Below are positions 46,258 to 59,290 of a stretch of 64,000 bases of DNA, one piece after another. Position 1 is the stretch's first letter. Each line of letters begins with the position of its first letter. Source of the stretch: Saposhnikovia divaricata. Its lineage: Eukaryota; Streptophyta; Magnoliopsida; Apiales; Apiaceae. The stretch lies in NCBI GenBank assembly GCA_036435485.1, contig CM071599.1, positions 11,682,803-11,746,802 of the forward strand, written 5' to 3'. The translations under genes were made by a program, and so were the position numbers. Below the pieces are notes generated by a model that had not been told where the DNA came from, did no database searches, and was given only the letters and a program-made list of their open reading frames with translations.

Positions 46258-47316
46258 ATGGCCTTTGGGAGTTCCTCCTCCCATCTCCCATTACTCCTTG
46301 GCCTCCTGTCTCTCCTCTTCCATCCAACCGCTATCGGGATTCGTGACTTAGGTAGTGATATCCAATTGCCTTCCGATTATTACTTCCCCGCCTTCCGAGA
46401 AGCTCCTGCATTCCGCAATAGCGACTCTTGTGCAACACACAAGGAACCAAAGAATCATGTCCACATTGTGATGACTCTTGATGAAAATTACATTAGAGGC
46501 ACAATGGCAGCTGTGTTATCAATGTTGCAACATTCAACATGCCCTGAAAACCTCTTCTTCCATTTTCTCTGTCTTCATGCCCAACCTAAAATTTCCTCAA
46601 CCATTAAATCAACTTTTCCTTACCTCAACTTCAATGTATATTACTTTGATTCAACTAGGGTTCAAGGAAAAATATCAAAGTCAATTCGACAGGCATTGGA
46701 TCAGCCTCTGAATTATGCCAGAATATATTTATCTGAAATCCTTCCACAAGATGTGCACCGTGTCATATACCTGGATTCTGATATTATTGTGGTAGATGAC
46801 ATCGCCAAGCTATATGAAGTTGACATGGAAGATAAGGTTGTTGCTGCACCCGAATACTGCCAAGCAAACTTCACATTTTATTTCACAGATGATTTTTGGA
46901 AAGACCCTATTCTTTCAAGAACTTTTCAAGGCCGAACACCTTGTTACTTTAACACCGGAGTGATGGTTGTGGATGTCGATAAATGGAGGAAAGGAAGCTA
47001 CACAGACAAGGTGGAGGAGTGGATGATAACACAGAAACGAAGGAGAATATATCATTTAGGGTCTTTGCCACCAATTTTACTTGTTTTGGCTGGCGATATC
47101 AAGGCAGTTGATCACAGGTGGAATCAACATGGCTTAGGTGGTGACAACTTTGAGGGAAAATGCAGGGCACTGCATCCAGGCCCTATTAGCTTGTTACACT
47201 GGAGTGGCAAGGGAAAGCCATGGCTAAGGCTCGATTCTAAGAAACCATGCAACATTGATCACCTATGGACACCATATGATTTGTATCGTTCGACTAGAGT
47301 TGCTTTGGAAGAATAA
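46258..47316 (+). CDS. GATL: Galacturonosyltransferase-like protein, GT8 family, GATL10-like, 352 aa
   Basis: A single-exon GT8 glycosyltransferase of the plant GATL clade, whose members act in the secretory pathway on pectin or xylan; the exact reaction of this one is not known to me. Residues 10-22 are hydrophobic (PLLLGLLSLL), consistent with a signal peptide and no long cytoplasmic tail. The GT8 metal/nucleotide site is DSD at 173-175 within IYLDSDIIVVDD, and the C-terminal nucleotide motif is HWSGKGKPW at 314-322. SKSIRQALDQPLNYARIYL and the ending DLYRSTRVALEE closely recall GATL10 and its relatives. Length is normal for GATL. The ORF runs convergent to AP5M, with 1.3 kb between the stop codons. 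Confidence 0.93.
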   Translation: MAFGSSSSHLPLLLGLLSLLFHPTAIGIRDLGSDIQLPSDYYFPAFREAPAFRNSDSCATHKEPKNHVHIVMTLDENYIRGTMAAVLSMLQHSTCPENLFFHFLCLHAQPKISSTIKSTFPYLNFNVYYFDSTRVQGKISKSIRQALDQPLNYARIYLSEILPQDVHRVIYLDSDIIVVDDIAKLYEVDMEDKVVAAPEYCQANFTFYFTDDFWKDPILSRTFQGRTPCYFNTGVMVVDVDKWRKGSYTDKVEEWMITQKRRRIYHLGSLPPILLVLAGDIKAVDHRWNQHGLGGDNFEGKCRALHPGPISLLHWSGKGKPWLRLDSKKPCNIDHLWTPYDLYRSTRVALEE

Positions 47317-48642
47317 TGATTTCGAAGGAAGAACCAGTAGCAGAAATAGTCAAGTGCTCCCATATATCACAATGGTACATGACGAGCCAGTATAAGCATG
47401 TCTCACAGTTTTGTGAAATATGAACAGTTGGAAGTAATTTCATTATTTCACTAGGTGATACTGAAAGCATATAGTTGAGAGTTGTTTAGAAAATGGTCAG
47501 GGCTAGGTTCCGTTTTTAGTGTACAGATCATACACTTTTAATGAGAATTTTTGTATTAGCTGGATATTAATAGATTCACATTACTATAGAGTACAGACTA
47601 TAGATCTCTGAAGATTGGAATTGTATGAATGAATTGACGGAAGTTCACCAGGTACAGGCTTAAACTAATTAGCACACCTCTAATGACTAATGATGCTTAA
47701 TTGGGAGTACGATGTATGGCTAAGTGACTACTGAACAATCCTACTTGGCACGCTGATAGTGAAATATTGCGAGTATAGTGTACAGTTTCTTCAAGCTAAG
47801 CCCCAAAGTTTAAATTTTTTAACACAATTCGATCTATTGTTCACTTTAGAACAGATGTACTGTAACAGTCTCCTAAAAACACCTTACAGATGACAGGAGA
47901 TTTAGCAAAAAAAAAAAAAAAAAAAGATGACAGGAGATATTTTGGCACTTATTAACCAACAAATCTCATTCTTAATCTACATAAAAAAAATGACATATCT
48001 ATAATTGATTAATTACTTATGTTTCTTAATCTACATTAAAAAAAAATGACATACCTATAATTGATTAATTACTTATGTGTGGGTGGTTGGCGATTCCTTT
48101 TACTTGAACGCATCTCATAATGCAACAGTAGGCCTTCATGAGCTGCACCCCCATATCCAATATACTACCCATAGTCCTTACCCTGTGATTCTAAAAGTCT
48201 TGTCTTAATTAATGTGTGGGACGAGCAGGCCTAACTGGGCAACATAAAAATAAAAAGGGAAAGACAAAATGACATCAATATATCTAGAGAAACAAAGTAA
48301 TATTATTTCCTCAGTCAAAAAATGTACACGTACATAAGAACCATAGAAATACATTGGAATATCAAATGATCACAGTATTACTGAGTAGTACTGGTTTTCT
48401 ACATATGACCGATTAGACAAGAGTCTGGTACCCAGTAACTTCAACAGATACATAATATTATACCAAGTATTATAGGAAGAACGTCAAAGAAAAGACAAAA
48501 CTATACAAGCCACCTTAAGAAGGGAGCTAACAAAATACATGCATTGCACCAAGGCTTAATGTTCTAGTAACCAAATAGGCTAGATTAACACATTTCAATC
48601 TATTTTTATGGTAAAAGGTTAAAAGGGGCACTTATCCCATCT
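47317..48642. other. Intergenic between convergent GATL and AP5M, with small repeats
   Basis: Should hold the 3' UTRs of both genes. It contains a poly(A)-type insertion (47888-47938) and a tandem duplication of about 55 bp (47969-48022 and 48023-48078, unit beginning TTCTTAATCTACAT). No gene seen. Confidence 0.6.
47888..47938 (+). mobile_element. Tiny retroposon-like insertion: poly(A) between 14-bp direct repeats
   Basis: AGATGACAGGAGAT at 47888-47901 is repeated exactly at 47925-47938. Between them is only TTAGC and an A-run of about 18. This looks like a LINE-mediated insertion truncated to almost nothing but its tail. Repeat expansion after an ordinary duplication is an alternative. Confidence 0.6.
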
Positions 48643-51600
48643 TTAGCACATGAACTCACCCCTCGCAGCAACTGGACATTTACCTAATGTATTCCACAAG
48701 ATATAATCCCCAGAAATGACCTGTTCATATTTTAAAAAAATATATTATCAACTATTGTTATTAACAGTCTATGGGGATGCAAGTATGTAATTTCCGGAGG
48801 ATTCAAAAAGGGAACTCCTTAAAGTTAATTTACCGGTAAAACTATCTAATGAAGTTTTCACACAGCCACTATATTCTTAGTTGTACCAAGAGCCCGGGAC
48901 ATTATTGCCTCCATGTGGGTTCACATACAGTCACTTGATCAAGGCCTAAAGGAAAAAAACCAATTTCTCCTTGAAATCCAACCAATTTTTAAAGGTTGAT
49001 CACTGATATTACAGACTTCCATTCTTTGAAATGCAAAATCGCACTAAATAACCCAGGAAATTAGCGGATCTTAAAGGTTGATCACTAATATCACACACTT
49101 CCATTCTTTGTAATGCAAAACAAAATTTCATTAAATAACCCAGGAAATTAGCGGATCTGTAGCATGCAGGTCATTTAACAGAGAACAGAATTTCAGAGGG
49201 ATATAAATCGTAACAAGAACTTCGGGAGAATTTTTCACATAAGGTTTGCCAGTAGGCTTGAACCTTTAATTACGAAAAGCACCATACATAGCTCATAACC
49301 TACAGACAAGTTACCTGAGTTGAAAACTCCACTGGGGCTTTAACAGGTGGAAATATATTTATCTGCAAAGAGCAATACTTTTATGAAAACCAGAACATAC
49401 ATATATAGTATCTCATGTAATTTCTACATAAACGAGCAATATATGCTTCTGAAAAATCTTCCAACAACTCATTCCAGAGTATAAACATAAAATATAGTGA
49501 TCATTAGACTCAAACATAGTACCAGCGATTGTCATTCAGTGAAGAGTAGATTAAGGTAAGGCTTCTATTATTCTATAATATCATTTCAATAAATTTAGGT
49601 CTAGGTAAGGGAATCATGTTAAACCTAAGTTAAGATAATTGATCCTAATATAACTAAGGGTTCACCCTTTCAAATATTAGGGCTTGAAACCTTTTTCCTG
49701 GATAAATAACCTGTGACATTAATATTTGCAATCCAGCAGTATTTATGTGATACAACAGAGAAAAGCAGATTCACATAGAACGTGCATAAAACCTTTGAAC
49801 TTTTACTTATAATGTTGAATAACATAGTTCTTACAGATTTTGGATCAATAGACATTCCTGATAGGGATGCTCCCACCATCTTGAATGAAACCTGTAAAAA
49901 AATAGTAGAACATTTTGTGGAAGAAATTACTTAATTTATCAAAGACTTAAAAGTAAATAAAGTACATGTGAAGATGGTAGTTCAAATCAAACGCCTTTTT
50001 AAGCGCGATGAATCAACATAACTCGAAAGACCTAATAGTTTAAGCAATTAGGATGTGGAAGGTTCAAGTTGACAATTTCTTATTGATGTGGTATTGGTTT
50101 TAACATTTAATGAGATGTGAAACTTTGACACTGAGTAAGTTCCATGAATGAAGCAGCCTATCAATCATAAGAGACTTAACTGATATATCAGACCACCTTG
50201 TCAACGGAAAGTGTATATCGCAGTCTGAGAAGTTCAAATTTCAGTTTAGGGTATTGCAAAAGTTAGTAAGCCTTAAATCATGAAACTACTATATAGACAC
50301 AAGAGTAGATATTATTTTCCTGGTGTTATTCCATACATTTGACAAAACCTGAGATACCAATGACAAAGAGCATATGTACCTTTGCATAGTTGTAAGCCTG
50401 CCAGCAAAATGGCTCCTCTAAATCAACGGATTTTAGATCCTTGTTCATTTTTTCCATCAAAAAATCCTCAACATTTGCCATGTTAGTTGACGACTCCATC
50501 TCAGCATCACTATCTTCATCAGCTAAAATTCCATATCCTGAACCGGAGGATCCTGATTTTTGTTGCCAAGGAGCAAACTTTACAGAACCAGGAAAAGTTG
50601 CTTCAATGCTCTTCCCAGAAACACCTCGACCACTTGTTAGAATCTTCCATTCAACAGAGTGATCGGTATAGGTAACTGTTCCGACGGAAGGCGTCCCATC
50701 GAAATGTATCACCCTCCTCTTTGGAAAAGGCATAGTCACTGAACAGACCTCCATTGCTAGAGGAGCTTTGTAGCCTTCCATCAGACGCAATTTAAATAAG
50801 AATGCACCTTCATTTTCGGATACCATAGAGAGCTGGTAAAATCCCTTTACTGGAGGTCCAATGCCACAAAATGCCTGATAACGCATCAATGTGAAATTAC
50901 CTAATGGTGGGGTAAACATCACAGACTGCTTATCGCCACCTCCTTGTTCTGGAACTTGAGCACAAGGATGGAATGACAATACCTCAACTCGAGCAGTGTC
51001 CAACCCCGTCAAAGGAAATAATACATCTGGCAGACCTTCTAATTCTGCTCGGCAGTTCACTTGACCTGATATTGATATATTATCCGGAATTTCATCCCGA
51101 TCATACATTGCAGCATTAACTGTCTCTTGTATTGTAAAAAGTAGCCTCTGCTTTCCTTTGTACAAATATGGTTTCCAAGCAGGCTGCTTACGGTCTGCAG
51201 GAGGCAAATCTGATGACAAGAATCCATTGTTTTTCACCGCAGAAACGTTGGAGTAGTTAAGATCTAGCGGCGTACCTATATTATGGAAATAATAAAGCAG
51301 GCAGGGAATATATTAGACAATATATATCACAAAACAACTGCATAACATATAAATATTGAAGATGAGATATAGTCCCTCCGTCCCCTAAAAAGTGGTGGTA
51401 TACAAATTCTAAAAGTCAAACTAGTACAACTTTGACCGCACGTTATGCATTACTAATTTATAGTTTTATAAGTTTAAAAATTAAATCAGATAAAATCAAA
51501 TATATTTTTTAATGATGTCTTTTTCAAAATTTTTGTGTCTAATATAATTTTTAATTATCAGTCAAAGTTGAGCTTGTTTGACTTTGAAATTTTATAAAGC

Positions 51601-54600
51601 GCCAGTTTTTATGGGACGGAGAGAGTACCATACTAGAAATTACCAACCAAAGGGCATTGCGATGGAGATATAAGTTCGAAGTGCGTCTTTATCCAAGAGC
51701 CTGGTACCGATCTTAGGAACATCTGCTGAAAGTGCTCCAGTAACGGAAGTACCCAATGGGGACGATGCTGCAACTGGTGCTGCTACAGGCTTCGCTCTTG
51801 CAGAAATACCTATACTGCCAGTAAGGGTATCCAACAATCCTCCTACTGAGGGACCCGCATTTACAACTACTTCAGGTTCTACAACGTCTCCTGTAATAAT
51901 ATCACCTATAGCATGTGCCACCATGAATGCCCTGTACATTAATGCTACACATTTGAGTAAATGCAGGGCGAACAAGCAATTACTTCTGTACACAAATACT
52001 AAAATCAATACGAGAATCACAACCAACTCTATATTGATTATAGCACTATCATAGCATATATGATCTTCAAAAAATATGTGCAAGTGTTGGACTTGGTAGA
52101 TGATGAAAATATTATCAGATATCCAATTATTAACCACGCAGAGACCAGAATTTAGAAGAAAAAGCACCTACAAACATGTCTGTTAGCAATAAAAATATTA
52201 GGACCATATAATCCAAAATGGAATGCAGTGCTAAATGTCTAGTCTATATGAGGTATCAAAAGACTCTAGGTAAAAGAGACGACATATTGATAGTGTATAA
52301 ATGATTAATTATTTATCATATTAACTTAGTATAAAGTGTTCAATTATAATCATATCACTCTATTGGAAATAAAGTGACCAACAAAGACCACCACAGGACT
52401 AAATATTCACATATCTGCTGGAGCTTTTGATGTTCTCAATGGATTACTTCGTAGACAATCAGCTAGAGAACCAAAAACTGGGTATAAGTAAATATGAGGA
52501 AAACACACCACAAGAATTAAGTGCCGAGTAAAAGCATATTACTAATAAACGCAATACACTTACGAGCTTACCTTACTGTGGCCTGCGGGGATGTTTAATT
52601 TAAATTAAAAAGGTCTTTTAAGCTTACCCCACACAGAATCTATGACTTGTAACAATGTAAAAAATTTGTACAAAAAGAAGATGAAAGATGGTACAATAAA
52701 CATTATAAAATTAGAAAGGAGCAACATGCACTCATCACCCAACAATGTATCATTGTAATGCTTTGTTAAGTTCCAACTTTAAGTTTCACTAGAATAATGC
52801 AGGACAGACACAGTTCAATCAGTGGATGAATACATCATAAATCTAGTCCCATCAGCCCGAGATCGCAGCAAAATTAATATAAGCTAAAGCAGAAGTAACA
52901 ACAACGTGGCATACTATTGGTTATACTGTAAATTTTATGATGCCCCAATTGCTCTTAACTTACCATACCCTGTCATTGATGGAAGCTCAAGTAAGAGGGA
53001 AGATAGACTTTCATCCTCACCAACAGCACTTCCGCAGTCGGACCTCTTACACATTTTTTCATATGCTTTCAAATGGCGTGGTTCAACTAAAGGCAATACG
53101 AGGATGCAAAAATGGCTTTTTACGTGCAATATCAATGGCCATAACAGCTGATCTCCTTCTGGTTCTTTTTTAATACTAAGACTTATGACATGTCTTGTGA
53201 TTGGATCATCCACCCACGAATCTGATCCTTTAACTGATGGTACTACACGTATACCAAACCCACGAGTAGACCCCTCCCTGCATCATACAGGTAAATTCAG
53301 TAAGGATAGCCATATTTGTGAAATTTTGAAGAAAAAATTTGCGTCCATTACATATAGGATATTAGGATTAACCATGACAGTATAAAGTTCACAACCATTA
53401 TAATGTATAACTTCTAATTTTGAGTTACTTGACTCACTTTTTAGCTATCCTAGCAACGCTCATCTGAAGTCATCTCCTATAACTAGGAGAAGTATAGATT
53501 CTTTTTGAACGTTCAAGTAACTATGGTAGATAAAAACTACTGATTAGGTATGCTATTACTTAAATTTTCTAGATCCGTTTCCATAATTTGTGGACTAGTC
53601 TAATTGTATCTCAGTCCTGTATTTACTATGGCTATGGGGAACTGTTTTTGTCTTCTGAAGAACAGAATTGTACTTTATCTCCTAATGTTGCCTGAGAAGT
53701 GAGATGTTAACTGTTACCGGAAAAATCTAATATTGCAAGTCTTGCCAAATTAGAAGATAGCAAGTAATGAGGATTGCAGTTGCTCAATTATCTACGACTA
53801 CATTATGCAGTTTCTAATCACAGTTGGCTGAGTTGATTTTCATATTTATGAAGCAATAAGAACAGTGGATCAGTAAATTCTGAGGTTGGACTAACAGGCC
53901 TACTTTTCTATCACTTTTCTCCTTTTCTAAAATAGAGAGTGTTATCTTCTAATATTGTTAGAACTTGTGTGCACTGAAGCATACTTTTGGCAGCTTAACA
54001 GATAGACAATCATAGATTGCTCTTTTTATGTATTAAAGGCCATGTAGGCCAAGATGATTCTGCTCAGACATACTCCAAATCTTGTAAAAAAATTGGTAGT
54101 GACAATAAACCCCTTCCATTGATTACAAAGGTAAGACCATGTTATTTACAATAGAAACAAACACATTCAGCTTTTTGAGCGGAAAAGTTAATAAATTAAA
54201 CTGACACTTATCATGTCATTAACATTAAGTATGACTGAAAATGGTTAACTCTTAACAGTCGAATTACTCTTACGTTTCTAGCCTATTGTGTTCTCCATTC
54301 TCACTCAAAACCAATCAAATTCAAAATCCATAACAATATATGAGAACCGCCACGCATATAAGAGCAACTCCAATAGGTTAGTTATATGAGAAACTTTGGG
54401 GAATGTAGAAGAGATTAGAGCTCCAACAATATCCTAGTGCTTCCTTAAAAATTGGAATCCTCCTCTCATGTCTTATTTATAAGTAATCAAAAGTAATTCC
54501 TTATCTTGCTTTTAATACTAAAATATACATTTCTCTCTCCTTCTCCACTTCAAAAGCATAATTAGAGTTTAAATATAATTATATAATAACATTAGGATGC

Positions 54601-54763
54601 AATTATAAGGAATGTTATTGGAGTTGACATACGATAAAATGCAAAATCTCTATAATCAATTATTTTAATAATATTTTTAAGAAATGTACTATGATTCTGT
54701 TGCGCACACTAATTACCAATTTACCATAAACTTGGACACTCCATTAGAATAGATAAATACACG

Positions 54764-54817
<54 letters not shown>

Positions 54818-55414
54818 CATTAAAACTTCGATAAACTACTAACCTCAACATATTAACATTTTCACAGTGTATTTCTAATATCCACAAATTCACAAAAATT
54901 CTCCGATACCGAGGCTATTAATCAGTATATAATCTACATGTAAGAGAGAGAGAGAGAGAGAGAGTTTGACCTCGTCCTACGATCAGCGAAAGCAGTAGCT
55001 AATTCGGAATGAGAAGGAAGAACCGGAACGACACGCTCATCCTCCGTAACACTCTCTTCCTGCATTTTACAAGCGGCACGCCACCGTCTTTCTACAACAG
55101 GAAACCTCCTGTACAAGTTACAAATCACATCAATTAAATGTCGAAAAATGCACTTCACTAGTACCTTACTATAACTGAGATCCAAGTAAACACCATAAAT
55201 ACATAAATGTATGTATATCTATCATTATAAATATCAAATTGAAGTATTTCCCCAAAATAAATAAACAACAAACCCTAGAAACTAAGCTAATTAAACAATT
55301 GAAGTATATACATACAGAAATGTGTGTGTATATGTGAAATTAACCTGGAGTAGACTACAGTATGTTGAGGATTGAGGATCCATATAGCTCGAATGCTGCA
55401 ACCACTGCTACTAC

Positions 55415-55418
<4 letters not shown>
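48643..55418 (-). CDS. AP5M: AP-5 complex subunit mu, 8 exons, about 627 aa
   Basis: Exons (minus, 5' to 3'): 55345-55418, 54971-55108, 52969-53277, 51648-51931, 50380-51275, 49835-49891, 49315-49362 and 48643-48720; total 1884 nt with consistent phases and GT-AG sites. The protein begins MSSSSGCSIRAIWILN, continues SRRFPVVERRW, and has a longin-like N-terminal half and a mu-homology domain from about residue 265 (ISISGQVNCRAELEGLPDV, NFTLMRYQAFCG, GFYQLSMVSENEGAFLF). It ends SGDYILWNTLGKCPVAARGEFMC. It matches Arabidopsis AP5M (At2g20790, about 613 aa), a subunit of the adaptor AP-5, linked in other organisms to late-endosome sorting. The acidic DEDSDAEMESS segment is also typical. It looks intact. 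A (GA)n run forms the 5' leader immediately before the ATG, and a Stowaway MITE sits in intron 4. Confidence 0.93.
48992..49158. repeat. Tandem duplication of about 82 bp in AP5M intron 7
   Basis: Two adjacent copies starting TAAAGGTTGATCACT and ending AACCCAGGAAATTAGCGGAT (48992-49072 and 49073-49158), the second with a few changes and a small insertion. Confidence 0.85.
51372..51625. mobile_element. Stowaway-type (Tc1/mariner) MITE, 254 bp, in AP5M intron 4
   Basis: Ends GTCCCTCCGTCCC and, reversed, CTCTCTCCGTCCC match the plant Stowaway consensus CTCCCTCCGT. TA dinucleotides flank both ends (51370-51371 and 51626-51627). It lies about 20 nt from the 5' splice site of intron 4 and makes up most of that 372-nt intron. 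Confidence 0.85.
54361..54632. mobile_element. Small MITE-like sequence, AP5M intron 2
   Basis: Left end AGAGCAACTCCAATA and right end TATTGGAGTTGAC are inverted. It is similar to the left end of the MITE at 45365. ATA on both sides may be the target duplication. The ends are less complete than in the 45-kb copy. Confidence 0.5.
54766..54814. repeat. (CT)n microsatellite, 49 nt, AP5M intron 2
   Basis: An unbroken CT run. A complementary (AG)n run of 22 nt lies at 54943-54964, a few bases into the same intron from its 5' splice site, so the two can pair in the pre-mRNA. Confidence 0.95.

Positions 55419-55451
<33 letters not shown>
55419..55451. repeat. (CT)n microsatellite in the AP5M 5' leader
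   Basis: It starts directly upstream of the ATG (minus strand), so the leader reads GAGAGA up to the start codon. GCGA repeats follow further upstream. GA-rich leaders are common in plants. Confidence 0.9.
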
Positions 55452-55454
<3 letters not shown>

Positions 55455-56935
55455 CGCTCGCTCTGTGCTAAACTGCTAATCTCTTTGTTTCACACACACT
55501 GTGTAAATACTTTCGATCTGCTTAAGAGCCATGTATTACTCAACACGGCGCCGTTTTATGTCGTTTGTACTTTGTATGTTTATCCCTTCCTGTACTGTAT
55601 TTTCTATTTTGTAATCCAAAATACTTTTAATATTGCTTTATTTGACTTATAGTACAACTTCAGCAGTATTTCTATTTATTTTTTTTTACCTTTTTCACTT
55701 TTTTTATTGATGCTGTGAAGATTTTAGAAAATACCAAAGTAATTAGTATCTTTTCATACATTTCAAAAAATTTAAAATTTAATCAATTTAAAATATTAAA
55801 AGAATGTTCTAGTACTTTATTTTTACGATTACTTTAATAATTTAATTAATTTAAATATCCCGAAAAAAAGATTACAAGCTTTCACTCTTGAAACTTTGGT
55901 CCAAGTGTTTGCAAATTGTTTAGTGCTGTAAGTTTGATTGTTTTGCTTAAGAAGAAAAAGCATTGTCATAAGTGTTTTTATCACACAAAACTTGTATGCA
56001 TATGCATGCTTTCCTTGAATGCTCATGTTTATAGGATGGACTAATGAGAATATGAGAGTGATTGAAGCTTTATATTTCTTAAGATGATTTCAACAACACG
56101 AAAGAAAAGCGAAGTATTTCTGTACCTCGAACTTGCATTGGTTAAATTTGATGTTGAATCAAACCAATTAGGAAAAGTGCCAATGCACAAGTCTGATGAT
56201 CTGATTTAGCATGCTCGTTTAGTGCATCACAAATCTGTTGCATTAATTTATGAAATTTCCGGTATTCTGTATTCTTCTATGGTTCTACCCTCTAACTGAG
56301 CTCGTTACCTTAAAAAGAATAGGGAGACAATTAGACATTGACTAGCATATCAGTAGACGAAAAATGTTTATCAATATGAACAGGTTGTTGACATATATGT
56401 TAATATATATTATTATGAGAAAATATGGAGAGTTGCCTCTATTATATTATTAATAAATAGGGTGAGTTCCTTTATTATGTTAATTTTCGTTATTATTGAA
56501 TTAGGGATTTGCTATATAAATCATTGCGATATTGTAATAAACTTGAGGTTTATGCCTCCAACTGTGAATGAGAATTCATTATATTGTACGGAAGTGAATA
56601 TTTGAAGAGGAATCATCTGAGTCATATGCATGCTTTCTCAGTTAGTAGCTTAAACAATATTGATCAGTAATTAGAAAGATTTAATGATTTATCTGCACAA
56701 TTTGCCAAAATCTAAAGCTTACTTGTTTCTGAAAATCAAAACAGCAGATTAAGCTAGGTAATGATACTTCCGAAGAGAAGAAGACATGTTGTTTCAAGAA
56801 AGAAATTCTTGATTCACATCATGGACTACCTGTGATATGATTGAAGAGGAGATTGTAACACAAGTTTTAACCCTAACTTTGAAAAAAGTTTTTTTCAGAA
56901 TTTCAAGGGAAATGGTTGGAGAAGCTCTTGATTAC
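55452..56935. other. AP5M promoter side and sequence 3' of the DXS pseudogene
   Basis: Divergence region between AP5M and the DXS remnant, AT-rich, with no gene seen. The part 56281-56770 is a diverged copy of 63679-64000 (shared strings include TGACTAGCATATC-like and AAAAATGTTTATCA). No further DXS exon is visible here. Confidence 0.6.
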
Positions 56936-57490
56936 CTGATTACAGGCCCTCTGCAAGAAAGATGAGTATATCGCACAAAAAGGTTTTAGGCCTTCACAAG
57001 CCAATCCTGCTGCAAAAGTTACAGCATGTTGTTCTGCTATTCCAACATCAAAACACATGCTGGGAAACCGCCGTTGGAAAAGGTTCATGCATGTTCCTCC
57101 ACCCATTATTGCAACTATTCCTTTATCACTCTGTGCTTCCGCAATCAAAGCACCTGCAAAGTACGTTGTGTAAGGAGTTATGCATATACCATGGTATTTG
57201 TCTGCAACTTTTTCTATCATCAGCCTTTCTCGGTGATAACATGAATCAATACAGGACCAGTTGACTTGGTACTTTTAACCTCTTTCATAATGGCAACAAG
57301 GTCGTCAATGTTGTGACCATCGACATGACCGATGTAATAGAGTCCAAGTTCTTCAAATAAACTTGATCCAGAACCACTAATCATCCCACGTGCATATTCG
57401 TCAACTTTTGCTGCAATTTCATGCATAGGCCCACCAATCTGTTTGGTAACTCCCTGCAATAATCCCAACAACAAAGTGAATAGAGGTTAT

Positions 57491-57770
57491 TAATAGATTG
57501 TATAAATATGCAGTACATAGTAATGGACAACAAGAAGAAGTAATAGACTACATTGTGAATTGCTTGGATATTTTACATAGCTTGACATTGCACAGTTATA
57601 TAGCAAGTTTGCACATGGTTTATGAACAAACCAGATCGCATTAGCTACTACTGCCATACACTACATGTGCTGCCACACTATTGCTACCATTAGTGTTTTA
57701 CATGTGGTGAACATGGTAACATTCATGTGCTCAGCATGTGTTGACAGATAGGCTGCTACATATTCTAACA
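57491..57770 (-). repeat. 3' LTR of the DXS-intron element
   Basis: Plus strand runs TAATAGATTGTATAAATATG to CATATTCTAACA. Its PPT-like neighbour region is duplicated in tandem (starting near 57771 and again near 57841). Confidence 0.85.
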
Positions 57771-58887
57771 TCCCTCCTCAAGACGAATGTGGGAGAGAAA
57801 CGGAAACATTTGGTTTGAACAACAATGACAACCAACTAACATCCCCCCTCAAGATGAATGTGGGAGTGAAACGAAACATTGATCTTGAACAACAACGGCA
57901 ACCAACCAACTTGAAGAAACAGCAACGAACAAGAGGCTCAACTGCAGCAAATGGAGGAATAACAAGCAACAGTAGCAACTCAAATCCGGGCAACAAACGG
58001 AGCATTATAAGCTCGACCAACATGGGCATAACGGCTCTCTATGGAGCAGCCTTTCAAAGAGGCTTTGATAACGGTTGGATTTCACTATCCGCCTTGAAAA
58101 TAAATAGCACATCTTGAAGAGTCTTCTTAGAGAAAGCTTAGAAGGAGATTAGAAGGAAGATTTCACAAACACACTAGCTATCTACATGCCATAAAAACAG
58201 ATATAGACATGCCGGACGTGAAGCTATCTACATGCCAAAACAGCTATAGACATGCTCGAAGAAACTGCAGAAAAAAGAAAAAAAAAGTTTTTGTCGGGGC
58301 TTCGACTGAGCTGCTAATGGATCGAACACATGATTATGATGGTGTTGGTGGTGCACTGAAGTAGAGGATAATTCCAACAAGAAAATATGGAGAGGGGCAG
58401 AAGAAAGACATGCTGAAAATGATGAAAAACTGCTAAAGAAAGCTGTGAAAAACATGCAGAAAATGTTGATGAAAATTCTTAATTTGCTCAAAAAAAAGAA
58501 AATGATGAGCAAGATTTGTAAGAGGGTCCTCATTAAAAACCACTTGGGGAAAAAAGTGACCTCTAGAACGGAAGCATTAACTTGAAACTATAACAAACGA
58601 ACGCAGCGGCAACAAGAAGAAATGACCCTCTCTAACGTTAACTTTTGCGGACTTGAATTTGATTGCTCTTGGCTCGTGCTATTTGGCTCTTGGCTCTTTT
58701 GGCTCTTGGCTTCTGGCATCGGCTTCTAAGCTAAACAAGAACAGCCGCTTGAATTGTAGCTTTCAATGTGGTCGAGAAGTGATGTTGGAGATTTCAGAAA
58801 ATGTCTGCAGAAAATTGAAAAATGCAGAATGTGAAAAACTGAGCAAGATCGAAGGGAGGGCTGTGAGGCCCTTGATGCTCCCTCCTA

Positions 58888-59290
58888 GCTCTGATACCAT
58901 AATAGATTTATAAGAACAGTAGATAATAGTATTGCAAAGTAAGTTCCATAACAATTGAGAGATGAAGAAGATAGTGACTACATTGTAAATGCTTGAGATA
59001 CATGGAATAACAAAACAAGGCTATTTATAGAACTCCACTAGCTACATAGTTGTCCATGTGATGCATGAGGTGGGAACATGTGAACATGACAGTAACAGGA
59101 ACATGGCAAGAACAGCAGGGTTAGAACATGGAAAGAACATGACAGCTATCCATGTGATGCAGGAGGTGGGAACATGTGAACATGACAGTAACAGGAACAT
59201 GGCAAGAACAGCAGGGTTAGAACATGGAAAGAACATGGCAAGAAATGATGGGAGTAATGATGGTGACAATGCAAGTAACATGGGGTAACA
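58888..59290 (-). repeat. Second primer site plus a different LTR-like block inside the element
   Basis: GCTCTGATACCA at 58888-58899 is followed directly by TAATAGATTTATAAG (compare TAATAGATTGTATAA of the outer LTR) and about 390 bp ending GGGTAACA. A CCCCCTC tract follows shortly after. This looks like a 5' LTR and primer site of a related element. No second copy of the block is visible. Confidence 0.6.
59050..59255. repeat. Tandem duplication of about 102 bp
   Basis: Two nearly exact copies of a unit containing GAGGTGGGAACATGTGAACA and GACAGTAACAGGAACATGGC lie within the inner LTR-like block. Confidence 0.85.
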
